Shown: positions 44,842-53,902 of the stretch, piece after piece
How the letters are laid out: each line of letters begins with the position of its first letter
Position numbering within the stretch: the stretch's first letter is position 1
DNA from: Brevundimonas sp.
GTDB lineage: Bacteria > Pseudomonadota > Alphaproteobacteria > Caulobacterales > Caulobacteraceae
DNA length: 64,000 bases
Direction of reading: 5' to 3'
Assembly (NCBI RefSeq): GCF_016742135.1
Contig: NZ_JACVCG010000002.1
Location: forward strand, 248,001 to 312,000
Position numbers and translations under genes: made by a program
The notes under the pieces: model-generated
Told to the model about the DNA's origin: nothing
Database searches by the model: none
The model's input: only the letters and a program-made list of their open reading frames with translations

Positions 44842-46175
44842 AAGGCTCGCCCATGGAAGGCTCCACGGATCACACCCTTTTCGAAAGCGGCGATGCCGTT
44901 CCGGATCCAGACGCCATGAAGGTCTGGCAGGCCCTGGACCTGTCGGACCGGTCGGCGCTGTGCACGGAACTGATGGAGGGGCTGGAACGGGAACAGTCCG
45001 ATCAGGGCCGTGTCGAGCTGACGGACGAGTTGGGGACCTATCCGCAGGGTCTGACCCCCGAGATGCTGAGCTGGTTTCAGTCGCGCATCCAGCCGATCCG
45101 GACCGCCGCCCTTCAGCATCTCCGCTCCGGATTTGCGGCGGCAACGCTTGGAAAGACCGCCGTGGGGCGCGGCACCCTGGTCGAGATGGAGCGGGCAAGA
45201 AACCAGCATGATCGCCTGCTGACCTATCACCGCATCCACAGCGACCTGCGGCGTAACCACCACGACCTGCTGGCGGAGCGTGACGCCCGGCAGCGGGAGT
45301 TCGAGGAGGCCCGTGCCGAGCACGGCAACCGTGATCCCATCATGACCAATCCCTGGCTGTACTGGGGGGGATTGATCACCGTCGTGGGCATCGAGATCGC
45401 GATCAATTTCGACAGCCTCATGAAGCTGCCGATGATCAAGAGCGGGATGTTCGCGGTCGGCATGGCCATTCTGGTGGGCCTCGCCGTCGGATTTGCCGCG
45501 CACGTCCACGGCACCATCCTGAAACAGTGGCACTACTGGTTCAACAGCTTCGACAGGACGCGCATCTGGAAAGCCACCCGAAAGCTCGGCATTGGCGCGG
45601 GTCTTCTGGCGCTGGCGCTGGGCCTGATCGGCTGGTCCCGCATGTTCTATGTGATGCCGTTGATCGAGCTTGCCGAAGTGACGGGCGAGACCCCGCCAAG
45701 CATGATTTTCTCGATCATGTTCATGACCCTGAGCAACATCATTGTTTATGGCGTGGGGGTCATCTGGGCCTATTTCCATCATGATGAGGACCCTGACTAT
45801 CCGCCGAAGAAGGTGCAGGTGGATCAGGCTCAGGCCGCGGCCATGGTTGAGACGCGGAAAATCAACACTCGCCTCAAGGAGGCCGACGACAAGGCTGCCC
45901 ACCGTGAGAAAGAGCTGGATGCGCTGGAAAAGGCGCAGAAGGCCAGCGTCTCGTGGGAAGCCAACAGCAAGGCTTTGGCCGCCTTTCGCGCGGTCGACCA
46001 CAAGGTTGCGGCGGCCCTGCATCGATATCGTACCGCACTGGTGAAGCAGATGCAGGGCGAGGGGACGTCGCCAAAATTCGTCCAGCCCGTCGTGACGCGC
46101 GACGATGCCGCGCGCGAGGAAGTGCTCACCGGCGCGACCTATCTGGGCCGCCCCATCACGCTGAAACTGCTCTGA
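44838..46175 (+). CDS. Four-helix inner-membrane protein with coiled-coil arms
   Basis: A 445-residue membrane protein of no family I recognise. An N-terminal cytoplasmic region of about 165 residues includes a coiled-coil stretch (LLAERDARQREFEEARAEHG). Four transmembrane helices follow (WLYWGGLITVVGIEIAI; SGMFAVGMAILVGLAVGFAAH; IGAGLLALALGLIGW; FSIMFMTLSNIIVYGVGVIWAYF), then a second coiled coil (DDKAAHREKELDALEKAQKA) and a C-terminal tail. Glu and His within helices 1 and 2 are unusual. It is not a MotA/ExbB protein by motif. ATG 44838 overlaps the OmpA gene stop; the next gene follows by about ten bases. Confidence 0.7.
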   Translation: MKGSPMEGSTDHTLFESGDAVPDPDAMKVWQALDLSDRSALCTELMEGLEREQSDQGRVELTDELGTYPQGLTPEMLSWFQSRIQPIRTAALQHLRSGFAAATLGKTAVGRGTLVEMERARNQHDRLLTYHRIHSDLRRNHHDLLAERDARQREFEEARAEHGNRDPIMTNPWLYWGGLITVVGIEIAINFDSLMKLPMIKSGMFAVGMAILVGLAVGFAAHVHGTILKQWHYWFNSFDRTRIWKATRKLGIGAGLLALALGLIGWSRMFYVMPLIELAEVTGETPPSMIFSIMFMTLSNIIVYGVGVIWAYFHHDEDPDYPPKKVQVDQAQAAAMVETRKINTRLKEADDKAAHREKELDALEKAQKASVSWEANSKALAAFRAVDHKVAAALHRYRTALVKQMQGEGTSPKFVQPVVTRDDAAREEVLTGATYLGRPITLKLL

Positions 46176-46186
46176 GGATGGCTCGT

Positions 46187-47452
46187 ATGCGTCACGTGAT
46201 GTTTGCTGCCCTGGTCGCCCTGCTGATCGCCGGGTGCAAGGGTGACGGGGCCGCGACGGGAGCCCCGGGAGGGGGGACGCACCGCGCCATCCTTGATGAA
46301 GCCTGGTGCAATCGTGAAGGTCTGACACCCGCCCTGCGCCAGACGGTGTTTCTGGTTGACGAGCGCGCGCTGGTCCCGGGGAAGGGGGCCGCGTTCCGGA
46401 CGGCGAATCCGAAACTGTTCGAGGCCATGAATACCCTGGCAAGTCCCAGCCAGGGCCAGGCCTCGGGGATAATGGCGCCCCGCGAACGCCTGACGGTCTA
46501 TGTCATGCCGTCGGACGGGGGCGCGCCGCGCCTGATATACAGTGGCTGCGCGCCAGGTTTTTCCGCGGGCGAACTGGCCGATGCGCAATCGAACCGGTCT
46601 CGCGTCGGAGATTTCGTCGGCGGGTCGCTTGCCGGTGAGCTGGAGAGCGCGACCGAGGCGTACAATCGACGTTTCATCCTCAGCATCGCCCGGATGGGCG
46701 ACATCGCTGCGCCCCCGCCGGTCCGCGCGGGAGATTTCGCCCGCTCAAGCCTGCTGTCGTCGCTGTCCGCCGTGCGGCAACTGGCCCGGGACGGGGCCGG
46801 GGTCGCGCGCTACTTTGTCTTCACGGATCTGGCGACATTTCCGGACATGTCCGACAGTACGGCCGCGCGCGAGGCGGGCTTCGAACTGGCGCGCGAGTCC
46901 CGGCTGTTCCTGGGCGGCGCGGACGTTGTGCTGATCGGCTCCCAGGGCAGCGGAACCGCGGGTTCCCGCGATTTCGCAACGGCCTTCTTCCTGGGCAGCC
47001 AGAGTGACCTGCTGGGATGGGGCAGCGGCGCGCTCGGTTCCTTGCCGGCGGCGCCGGTCGCGGTCCAGACCTATAGCGGCGAACTGCGCTATCCGGGCAT
47101 GCGTTATCCCATGCGCCTGATCATTGGTCGGGACGCCCAGAACCGCCTGGTCAACAGCTGGCTGTTCGTCACTTCGGATGCCGAATGGGCCACACCGGTC
47201 GGCGGGTCGCTCAGGTGCTCGGGCGATGTCTGCGAACTTCTGTCCGACAACAGCGGTCTGGGGCAGCGCTGGAGTCTCAATACCGACGCCAAGCCGGAAT
47301 TCGACGCGGAGCTGCCCCTGAGCGGCATGCGCGCCATCACAGCCGAGATCGCGCCCGACCATGCCAGGGGCGAGATCTGGGACCCCGATGTCGACGGGTT
47401 TCTGGACGCCCCGACCGTCAAATCCCTGCCTTTCGAACTGAACCCGTTCTGA
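46187..47452 (+). CDS. Lipoprotein with a possible vWA-like fold
   Basis: A 421-residue lipoprotein. MRHVMFAALVALLIAGC gives a lipobox at residue 17; GAGG nine bases before this ATG supports it over an ATG three codons earlier. The body has beta strands that alternate as in a von Willebrand A or Rossmann-like fold (QTVFLVDERALV, ARYFVFTDLATF, GADVVLIGSQG) but lacks the DxSxS metal site. Two later cysteines (SLRCSGDVCELL) are close. It is the third gene of the envelope cluster. Fold assignment is inference. Confidence 0.6.
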   Translation: MRHVMFAALVALLIAGCKGDGAATGAPGGGTHRAILDEAWCNREGLTPALRQTVFLVDERALVPGKGAAFRTANPKLFEAMNTLASPSQGQASGIMAPRERLTVYVMPSDGGAPRLIYSGCAPGFSAGELADAQSNRSRVGDFVGGSLAGELESATEAYNRRFILSIARMGDIAAPPPVRAGDFARSSLLSSLSAVRQLARDGAGVARYFVFTDLATFPDMSDSTAAREAGFELARESRLFLGGADVVLIGSQGSGTAGSRDFATAFFLGSQSDLLGWGSGALGSLPAAPVAVQTYSGELRYPGMRYPMRLIIGRDAQNRLVNSWLFVTSDAEWATPVGGSLRCSGDVCELLSDNSGLGQRWSLNTDAKPEFDAELPLSGMRAITAEIAPDHARGEIWDPDVDGFLDAPTVKSLPFELNPF

Positions 47453-47468
47453 TCCTCAGGAGATGGAA

Positions 47469-48029
47469 ATGAAAAAGCTGATTGTACCGGTGGCCGTGGC
47501 ATCCCTGGCCCTGACCAGTTGCGCCACAGCGGGCGGCACCGCCATGGACCGCGCCTGGGGGCAGTGCGGGGTCGCTGTCGTCGGCGGCGCTGTTCTGGGC
47601 GCCATCATCGGCAACAACACCGGCAGCGGTAACGCCCGCCAGGGTGCCGGCACCGGCGGTCTGGTCGGGGTTGGCATCTGTGGCGTGCTGCTGGCCATGG
47701 CTTCCGAGGAGGACAAGCGACGCATCCGGGAGGCTGAGTATGCCGCCCTTGAAACCGGCCAGGACCGCGAGGACAGCTATGTCGGCAAGGACGGCAAGCG
47801 ACGCACGATTCTGGTCCGCACCGAGGATGCTCCGCCGCGCGAGTGGAGTGTCCCGGTCGACGCGACGCAGACGGCTGCGGCACCGGATCAGAAGCCGGGT
47901 ACCGTGACCGACATCTGTCGCTATCGGCAGACCACGCTGACGGTCGAGGATACGGGGTCGGGATCCCTGGACCGCGAACTGGTGTGCCGGAACCCGCATA
48001 CCCGCACGTGGGAAGTTCAGAATGCCTGA
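47469..48029 (+). CDS. Glycine-zipper lipoprotein
   Basis: A 186-residue lipoprotein with lipobox ALTSC (Cys about residue 18). It then has a Gly-zipper segment (VVGGAVLGAIIGNNTGSGNARQGAGTGGLVGVGICGVLLAMA, read as GGAVLGAIIGNNTG and GTGGLVGVGICG), a pattern found in outer-membrane-associated lipoproteins such as SlyB/RcnB-like proteins. A charged C-terminal half includes KDGKRRTILVRTEDAPP and two cysteines. AGGAG six bases before the ATG at 47469 decides the start. It is the last gene of the four-gene cluster before acpP. Confidence 0.72.
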   Translation: MKKLIVPVAVASLALTSCATAGGTAMDRAWGQCGVAVVGGAVLGAIIGNNTGSGNARQGAGTGGLVGVGICGVLLAMASEEDKRRIREAEYAALETGQDREDSYVGKDGKRRTILVRTEDAPPREWSVPVDATQTAAAPDQKPGTVTDICRYRQTTLTVEDTGSGSLDRELVCRNPHTRTWEVQNA

Positions 48030-48226
48030 TTAGCCGGGGGGGGGGCCTGAACCCTCTCGACAATGTCAGTGCCGGGTGGGCTTCCCCCCGCGAGCGACTG
48101 TGCTAAAGGGCAGGGGCACACGGCGGCGGCGAGTCCGGTTCAGGCTTGCGCCGACGACCACGCCGTCATACGGCAGGCATGTAAGACAACTGCCGCACCC
48201 TGCGGCTTATCAAGGCAGAGACACCC

Positions 48227-48466
48227 ATGTCCGATACTCTGGAACGCGTCCGCAAGATCGTCATCGACCACCTGGACGCTGATCCCGACAAGGTCACTGA
48301 AAAGGCCAGCTTCATCGACGACCTGGGCGCCGACTCGCTCGACAACGTCGAACTGGTCATGGCCTTCGAGGAAGAATTCGACATCGAGATCCCGGATGAT
48401 GCCGCCGAGCACATCCAGACGGTCGGCGATGCCGTGAAGTTCATCGACGAGAAACTGGCGGGCTGA
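48227..48466 (+). CDS. acpP: Acyl carrier protein
   Basis: A 79-residue acidic carrier of growing acyl chains. The phosphopantetheine attachment Ser37 lies in [15 protein letters not shown]. It is the cognate partner of FabD, FabG and FabF encoded on either side. A 197-base leader region with a run of ten G residues lies upstream; I see no clear control site in it. Confidence 0.97.
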   Translation: MSDTLERVRKIVIDHLDADPDKVTEKASFIDDLGADSLDNVELVMAFEEEFDIEIPDDAAEHIQTVGDAVKFIDEKLAG

Positions 48467-48572
48467 TGCCCGGCTGAAACCGGCCCGATGGCCGCCGTGG
48501 TGTGCCCCTAGCGGGTCCGCCCGGCGGCCATTAGTGTTTGTGGCCACAGTGGAATCGATAGGAGCCGCCAAG

Positions 48573-49865
48573 ATGCGTCGTGTCGTCGTGACGGGACTGG
48601 GCCTTCTGACCCCTCTGGGGGCGGGCGTGGAACACAGCTGGAAGGGCATTCTGGAAGGCCGGTCGGGCATCCGGCCGATCACCACCTTCGACACCGAGGG
48701 CTGGGGCTGCACGATCGCGGGCGAGGTTCCGAGCGTCGACGGGCGGGGCGGCGGCACGCCGGGCACGCCGGGCGTGTTCGACCCCGACAGCATCATGTCG
48801 GCCAAGGACCGCAAGCGCGTCGACAACTTCATCCTGTACGGGATTGCGGCCGCCGATGAGGCGCTGGCCGATGCCGGCTGGAAGCCCGAGAGCGATCACG
48901 ACCGGGAACGCACCGGGGTTATGATGGGCTCGGGCATCGGGGGGCTGGGCCCCATTGCCGATACCTCGCTGGAGCTGGAGGCCAAGGGGCCCCGCCGGAT
49001 CAGCCCCTTCTTCATTCCCTCGGCCCTGATCAATCTGGCGTCAGGGCAGATCTCGATCCGCCATGGACTGAAGGGTCCGAACCACGCCGTGGTCACGGCC
49101 TGCGCCTCGGGCGTGCATGCCATCGGCGACGCGGCCCGCATGATCGCCATGGACGACGCTGATGTCATGGTGGCGGGCGGGGCCGAAAGCTCGATCGTGC
49201 CGATCGGCATCGCGGGCTTCCTGGCCTGCAAGGCGCTGTGCACCGATTTCAACGACACGCCCGAGAAGGCCAGCCGACCGTACGACAAGGACCATGCGGG
49301 CTTTGTCATGGGCGAGGGCGCGGGCGTCGTGGTGCTGGAGGAATATGAGCACGCCAAGGCGCGCGGCGCGAAAATCTATGCCGAAGTGGTCGGCTATGGC
49401 ATGAGCGGCGACGCCTATCACATCACCGCGCCCTCCGAGGACGGCGACGGGGCGTATCGAGCCATGGCGGCGGCGGTGAAGCGGGCCGGGATCCAGCCGG
49501 GCGACATCGACTATGTGAATGCGCATGGCACCTCGACCATGGCCGACTGGATCGAACTGGGCGCGGTCGAGCGGCTGGTGGGCGATGCGGCCTCGACCGT
49601 CGCCATGTCCTCGACCAAGTCGATGACGGGACACCTGCTGGGGGCGGCCGGGGCCATCGAGGCGGTGTTCACCGTGCTGGCCATCCGCGACCAGATCGCG
49701 CCGCCGACGATCAATCTGGACAATCCGGAACGGGAGACCGCCATCGACCTGGTGCCGCACAAGGCGAAGCCGATGAAGATCGACGTGGCCATGTCGAACA
49801 GTTTCGGATTTGGCGGCACCAATGCCAGCCTGATCCTGAAGAAGGTCGACCAGAGTGGCGGGTAA
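48573..49865 (+). CDS. fabF: 3-Oxoacyl-ACP synthase II
   Basis: Condenses malonyl-ACP with acyl-ACP (elongating condensing enzyme). The 430-residue protein has the nucleophile Cys177 in VTACASG, then NAHGTST (His) and STKSMTGHLLGAAG (Lys/His). A short Gly/Pro-rich insert (GRGGGTPGTPG) near residue 60 is unusual. ATAGGAGCCGCC precedes ATG 48573. mltG starts inside its 3' end. Confidence 0.95.
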   Translation: MRRVVVTGLGLLTPLGAGVEHSWKGILEGRSGIRPITTFDTEGWGCTIAGEVPSVDGRGGGTPGTPGVFDPDSIMSAKDRKRVDNFILYGIAAADEALADAGWKPESDHDRERTGVMMGSGIGGLGPIADTSLELEAKGPRRISPFFIPSALINLASGQISIRHGLKGPNHAVVTACASGVHAIGDAARMIAMDDADVMVAGGAESSIVPIGIAGFLACKALCTDFNDTPEKASRPYDKDHAGFVMGEGAGVVVLEEYEHAKARGAKIYAEVVGYGMSGDAYHITAPSEDGDGAYRAMAAAVKRAGIQPGDIDYVNAHGTSTMADWIELGAVERLVGDAASTVAMSSTKSMTGHLLGAAGAIEAVFTVLAIRDQIAPPTINLDNPERETAIDLVPHKAKPMKIDVAMSNSFGFGGTNASLILKKVDQSGG

Positions 49866-50964
49866 GGGGCTGGCGCCGTCCGACTCGAAACGGCCGCTGG
49901 GAGCCGCCCTGCTGGCGGCATCGGCGACCTTCAGCCTGTTTCTGATCGGGGCCCTCATCTGGGGCTGGAGCGTCTTTTACGCACCCGGGCCCTCGGCGCG
50001 CCAGGGCGATACGACCATCGTGGTGCTGCCCAGCGGGGCTGGCGTGTCGGCGATCGGGGCGACGCTCAAGCAGGCCGGGGTGATCCGCTCGACCGACATG
50101 TTCAAGGCGGCGGTGACCCTGACCGGGGCGGATCGCAAGCTGCGCGCGGGCGAGTATGAGGTGCCATCGGGCGCGTCGCTGCGCTCGGTCATCAGCCTGC
50201 TGGTCGAGGGCCGGGTGGTGCGCCACTATGTGACCCTGCCCGAAGGGTGGTCCTCGGCCCAGGCCTTTGACATCCTGATGGCGGAAGAGCTTCTCACCGG
50301 CCAGATCGAGATCCCGGAAGAGGGCACGCTGTGGCCCGACACCTATGAGATCACGCGGGGTGAAAGCCGGGCCTCGGTCATCGCGCGCATGCAGAGGGCG
50401 CATGATCGCAACCTCGCCGAGTTGTGGGCCCAGCGCAGTCCGAACACAGTGGTCAGCTCACCGGAGGAGGCCGTGATCCTCGCCTCGATTGTCGAGAAGG
50501 AAACCGCCGTGGCCGAGGAACGGCCGATGGTAGCCTCGGTCTTCTCGAACCGGATCCGGCTGGGGATGCGGCTGGAGAGCGATCCTACGATCATCTATGG
50601 CATCACCCAGGGGCGGCCTCTTGGGCGGGGCATTCGCCGCTCGGAGCTGGATCGGCGGACGGACTGGAACACCTATCAGATTGACGGCCTGCCGCCGACG
50701 CCGATCGCCAATCCAGGGCGGGAGGCGATCACTGCCGTCCTGAACCCGCCGCGGTCCGACGCCCTGTTCTTCGTGGCGGATGGCACCGGGGGTCACGCCT
50801 TTGCCTCGACCTATGCTGAGCATCAGCAGAATGTCGCGCGGTGGCGGGCGATTGAACGCCAGAGACAGGGCTTGCCGCCGGCCGAGGTGCCGTTGCAGGT
50901 CGAGCCCGCGCCAGAGACGGGCGCCGACATCACCATCCTGCCGCGCGGGACCCGGCCGGAATGA
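49855..50964 (+). CDS. mltG: Endolytic murein transglycosylase
   Basis: Cleaves nascent glycan strands within the inner-membrane/periplasm interface. The 369-residue protein has one N-terminal membrane helix, then the YceG domain with YVTLPEGWS, LEGTLWPDTY-like EGTLWPDTYEI, the catalytic Glu in ASIVEKETAV and RLESDPTIIYG near the C-terminus, closing with FFVADGTGGHAF. It overlaps fabF by 11 bases (GTG start) and yicC by four bases. Confidence 0.93.
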   Translation: MAGKGLAPSDSKRPLGAALLAASATFSLFLIGALIWGWSVFYAPGPSARQGDTTIVVLPSGAGVSAIGATLKQAGVIRSTDMFKAAVTLTGADRKLRAGEYEVPSGASLRSVISLLVEGRVVRHYVTLPEGWSSAQAFDILMAEELLTGQIEIPEEGTLWPDTYEITRGESRASVIARMQRAHDRNLAELWAQRSPNTVVSSPEEAVILASIVEKETAVAEERPMVASVFSNRIRLGMRLESDPTIIYGITQGRPLGRGIRRSELDRRTDWNTYQIDGLPPTPIANPGREAITAVLNPPRSDALFFVADGTGGHAFASTYAEHQQNVARWRAIERQRQGLPPAEVPLQVEPAPETGADITILPRGTRPE

Positions 50965-51845
50965 CCGGACTGTCCGGCATGACCGGTTTCGGCCGGGCGG
51001 AGGGGGCGCTTGACGGCTGGGTCTGGACGGTCGAGGCCCGCTCGGTCAACGGGCGAGGTCTGGAGGTCCGCTTCCGGGGCCCGCCCGGGTTCGACGGCCT
51101 TGAGCGGCAGGCGAAGGCGAAGGCCCAGGCGCTGATGAGCCGGGGCCAGGTGACGCTCGGCGTGCAGGCGCGGCGCGAAGCAGACGCCGCCGGGGAGGTT
51201 TCCGTCGATCAGGCCTTGCTGGATCGCTATCTGGCGCTGTCGCTGGACCTGGTCGAGCGCGGGGCCGAGCGTCCGCGCGCCGACGGGCTCTTGGCGCTGC
51301 GCGGTGTTCTGGACCGTCCGGAGGAGGCGGAAAGCGAGGACCAGAAGGCCGCGCTTGAGGCCGCCATGAGCGCCAGCATCGATCAGGCCCTGACAGCGAT
51401 GGTCGAGGCGCGGCATGTCGAGGGCCGTCAGCTGCTTGTTCTGATCGAGGGCTTCCTTGCCCAGATCGCCGACCGGGTTGAAGAGGCCGAGGCGGAGGCC
51501 GCCGCCCAGACAGAGGCGGTGCGCGAGCGCTTTGGCCGGCGGATGGCCGAGCTGACGCCGGACACGCCGGAGGTCGCGGACCGCATCGTGGTCGAGGCGG
51601 CGGCGCTGGCCGCGCGGGCCGATGTGCGCGAGGAGCTGGACCGGCTGCGGGCCCACCTGGACAGTGGGCGGCGCCTGCTGGGCCAGCCCCCGGCGGGACG
51701 CAAACTGGATTTCCTGATGCAGGAGTTCATGCGGGAGGCCAACACCCTGTGTTCCAAATCGGCGACGGTGGAGTTGACTCGGGTCGGTCTGGCGTTGAAG
51801 GCCACCATCGATCAGTTGCGTGAACAGGTTCAGAATGTCGAATGA
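50961..51845 (+). CDS. yicC: YicC family endoribonuclease
   Basis: A 294-residue protein of the YicC/YloC family, shown in E. coli to cleave certain small RNAs. Signatures are the opening MTGFGRAEG, VEARSVNGRGLEVRFR and the C-terminal PAGRKLDFLMQEFMREANTLCSK. It overlaps mltG (ATGA) and gmk, forming the fabF-mltG-yicC-gmk run often seen in alphaproteobacteria. Confidence 0.92.
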   Translation: MTGLSGMTGFGRAEGALDGWVWTVEARSVNGRGLEVRFRGPPGFDGLERQAKAKAQALMSRGQVTLGVQARREADAAGEVSVDQALLDRYLALSLDLVERGAERPRADGLLALRGVLDRPEEAESEDQKAALEAAMSASIDQALTAMVEARHVEGRQLLVLIEGFLAQIADRVEEAEAEAAAQTEAVRERFGRRMAELTPDTPEVADRIVVEAAALAARADVREELDRLRAHLDSGRRLLGQPPAGRKLDFLMQEFMREANTLCSKSATVELTRVGLALKATIDQLREQVQNVE

Positions 51846-52476
51846 GCGTATGCCCCGCCGGGGCGTCCTGTTGATCGTCGCCAGCCCGTCGGGCGCGGGG
51901 AAGACCTCGCTGTGCCGGCGGCTGATGGCCGATCACGCGGGGCTTGAGCTGTCGGTCAGCATGACCACACGGCCCATCCGGCCGGGCGAGCAGGCGGGGC
52001 GCGACTACCATTTCGTCGACCGCGAGGAATTCCAGCGGCTGGTCGAGGCGGACGCCTTTCTGGAATGGGCCAATGTGCACGGCAATCTGTACGGATCGCC
52101 GCGCGCCCCGGTCGACCGGGCCCTGGCCGAGGGCCGGGACGTGCTGTTCGACATCGACTGGCAGGGGGCCCGCGAGGTGGCCCGCCGCTGCAAGGAGGAC
52201 GCCGTACGCGTCTTCATCCTGCCGCCCAGCCTGGAAGAGCTGCGCCGACGGCTGGTGACCCGCTCGCAGGACGCGGAAGAGGTCATCGACCGCCGTATCC
52301 GCAACGCCAAAGGCGAGATCGAGCACGCGGACGAGTTCGACTATGTGTTCGTCAATGACGACTTCGACCGCTCCTATGCGGAGCTGGCCCACATCTATCA
52401 TGCGGAGCGGTCGCGCCGGTTTCGCAACGTCTGGGTGCGGGCCTATCAACAGGCCCTACTGAACGAGAAGGTCTAG
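51835..52476 (+). CDS. gmk: Guanylate kinase
   Basis: Phosphorylates GMP to GDP. The 213-residue protein has the P-loop ASPSGAGKTSL, the GMP-binding SMTTRPIRPGE and GRDYHFVD, and the lid DVLFDIDWQGAREV. ATG 51835 overlaps the yicC stop by 11 bases; ATG 51850 is possible. It is convergent with the VOC gene. Confidence 0.95.
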   Translation: MSNERMPRRGVLLIVASPSGAGKTSLCRRLMADHAGLELSVSMTTRPIRPGEQAGRDYHFVDREEFQRLVEADAFLEWANVHGNLYGSPRAPVDRALAEGRDVLFDIDWQGAREVARRCKEDAVRVFILPPSLEELRRRLVTRSQDAEEVIDRRIRNAKGEIEHADEFDYVFVNDDFDRSYAELAHIYHAERSRRFRNVWVRAYQQALLNEKV

Positions 52477-52480
52477 CCTT

Positions 52481-52909
52481 CTAAGCGGGCATTTCGGGAT
52501 TGGTGTTGACCATCCAGGGCACGCCGAACTTGTCGATCAGGCTGCCGAACCCGGGTGACCAGAAGGTCGCCTCGAACGGCATGACGGCCTTTCCGCCTTC
52601 GCTCAGGGCGTCATACCAGCGGCGCGCCTCGTCGATGTCGTCGGTGTGCAGGGTGACGTCGAAGCCGTTCTTCGGCTTGTCGATGCCGGGTGCCCAGTCG
52701 ACGTCCATGTCCGCGCCCATGATGGCCTGGTCGCCGACCTCGAGCCAGCAGTGCATCAGCCAGTCCTTGTACTGGGCCCCCACCGGCATGTCGGGCGGGC
52801 CATCGGAATAGGGGAGGGCGGCGGTGATTTTTCCGCCCAGAACCTTTGCGTAGAATTCGAAGGCTTCGCGGCACTGGCCGCGGAAGCTGAGGCTGGTGAC
52901 GATCTTCAT
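52481..52909 (-). CDS. VOC family protein (PhnB-like)
   Basis: A 142-residue glyoxalase/dioxygenase-fold protein: MKIVTSLSFRGQCREAFEFYAKVLGGKI, DVTLHTDDIDEARRWYDAL and FWSPGFGSLIDKFGVPWMV. This is the PhnB/3-demethylubiquinone-methyltransferase-like branch, without clear metal-binding residues visible by eye. GGAGGAATTCC just before the ATG is a strong ribosome binding site. It is the last gene of the arsR-SRPBCC-SRPBCC-VOC unit, 14 bases after the preceding stop. Confidence 0.85.
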   Translation of the reverse strand: MKIVTSLSFRGQCREAFEFYAKVLGGKITAALPYSDGPPDMPVGAQYKDWLMHCWLEVGDQAIMGADMDVDWAPGIDKPKNGFDVTLHTDDIDEARRWYDALSEGGKAVMPFEATFWSPGFGSLIDKFGVPWMVNTNPEMPA

Positions 52910-52923
52910 GGAATTCCTCCCGT

Positions 52924-53400
52924 TCAATCCTTGTGAGTGGCCAGCCAGGCTTCCAGCCGGTCGGTCGTGCTGGTCCAGCCATGACGATGGCCTTCCAGAC
53001 TGCGCTGGGACTTCAGGCCGGCGTGGGTGAAGTCCATGTGGGTCTTGCCGTCGTCGGTGTCGCTGAACACCACGGTGACCAGGGTGTCGGCGGGCGGGCC
53101 GTCCTCGTGGCTCTCGTCCCACTTGAAGGTGAAGACGAGACGCTCGTTCTCGACGATCTCGACATAGGTGCCGCCCTGCCAGAGCTCTTCGCCCGTCTCG
53201 ACCGAGCGCAGGCATTTTCGCCATTCGCCGCCCACGCGGAAATCCTGGGTGGCCCTGATGGCCGGCCATTCGACCGGGCCCATCCACTGAACGGCCATCT
53301 CAGGCCGGGTCCAGGCCATCCAGACCAGCGGCCGTGGCGCGTCGAACACCCGCGTCATGTGCAGGGTGGGGCGGGTCGCGAGATCGTCGGTGAGGGTCAT
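52924..53400 (-). CDS. SRPBCC (AHSA1-like) protein, downstream copy
   Basis: A 158-residue START-like protein of the AHSA1 group: RVFDAPRPLVWMAWTRPEMAVQWMGP at the N-terminus, YVEIVENERLVFTFKW in the middle and the C-terminal GWTSTTDRLEAWLATH. Members bind hydrophobic ligands and are typically regulated by the adjacent ArsR repressor. The start lies one base after the stop of the preceding SRPBCC gene, so the two are translated together. Confidence 0.86.
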   Translation of the reverse strand: MTLTDDLATRPTLHMTRVFDAPRPLVWMAWTRPEMAVQWMGPVEWPAIRATQDFRVGGEWRKCLRSVETGEELWQGGTYVEIVENERLVFTFKWDESHEDGPPADTLVTVVFSDTDDGKTHMDFTHAGLKSQRSLEGHRHGWTSTTDRLEAWLATHKD

Positions 53401-53401
53401 G

Positions 53402-53902
53402 TCAGAGGGTCTTCAGCAGGTCACCCAGCTGGTCAGCGCACTGGCCCCAGCCGTCATGGAAACCCATCGCTTCGTGCTGCTTCATCGTCGCCTCGTTCCA
53501 GTGATGGGCGGTGGCCGTGTATTTCGTGCGGCCGTCGGGCAGGGGCTCCAGCTCGATACGGCTGACCATGAAGGGCTGGCCGGCGGGCTTCCAGTCGGGC
53601 GTCAGGCCGTCGGTCGAGACGATGCGCCGGTTCGGGATGACCTCGAGGAAGACGCCTGTGTTCGGGAATTCCTGGCCATCGGGCGAGCGCATGGTGAACT
53701 TCGTCAGCCCACCGGGGCGGGGGTCGCAGACCGCTTCGGTGATGGTCCAGGGCCGGGGGGCCAGCCACTGCCTGATCAGCTCGGGCTCGGTCCAGGCGCG
53801 AAAGATTTTCTCGGGCGGGGCGTCGAAAATGCGCTCCAGCACCAGGTCGAAATTGTGGGCCGCTCCGTCCGTGTCGCACGGATTGTCAGTTTCGTGGGCC
53901 AT
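53402..53902 (-). CDS. SRPBCC (AHSA1-like) protein, upstream copy
   Basis: A 166-residue homologue of the preceding protein: LERIFDAPPEKIFRAWTEPELIRQWLAPRPW, LEVIPNRRIVSTDGL and EAMGFHDGWGQCADQLGDLL. The two copies probably arose by duplication. The start overlaps the arsR stop by 17 bases. Confidence 0.86.
   Translation of the reverse strand: MAHETDNPCDTDGAAHNFDLVLERIFDAPPEKIFRAWTEPELIRQWLAPRPWTITEAVCDPRPGGLTKFTMRSPDGQEFPNTGVFLEVIPNRRIVSTDGLTPDWKPAGQPFMVSRIELEPLPDGRTKYTATAHHWNEATMKQHEAMGFHDGWGQCADQLGDLLKTL

Noticed and set aside
43948..48029. Zorya-like defence system (OmpA protein plus multi-helix coiled-coil membrane protein)
   Set aside because: The membrane protein shows no MotA/ExbB motif, the OmpA protein has a cleavable Tat-like signal rather than a MotB-like anchor, and no helicase or nuclease gene follows; two lipoproteins follow instead.
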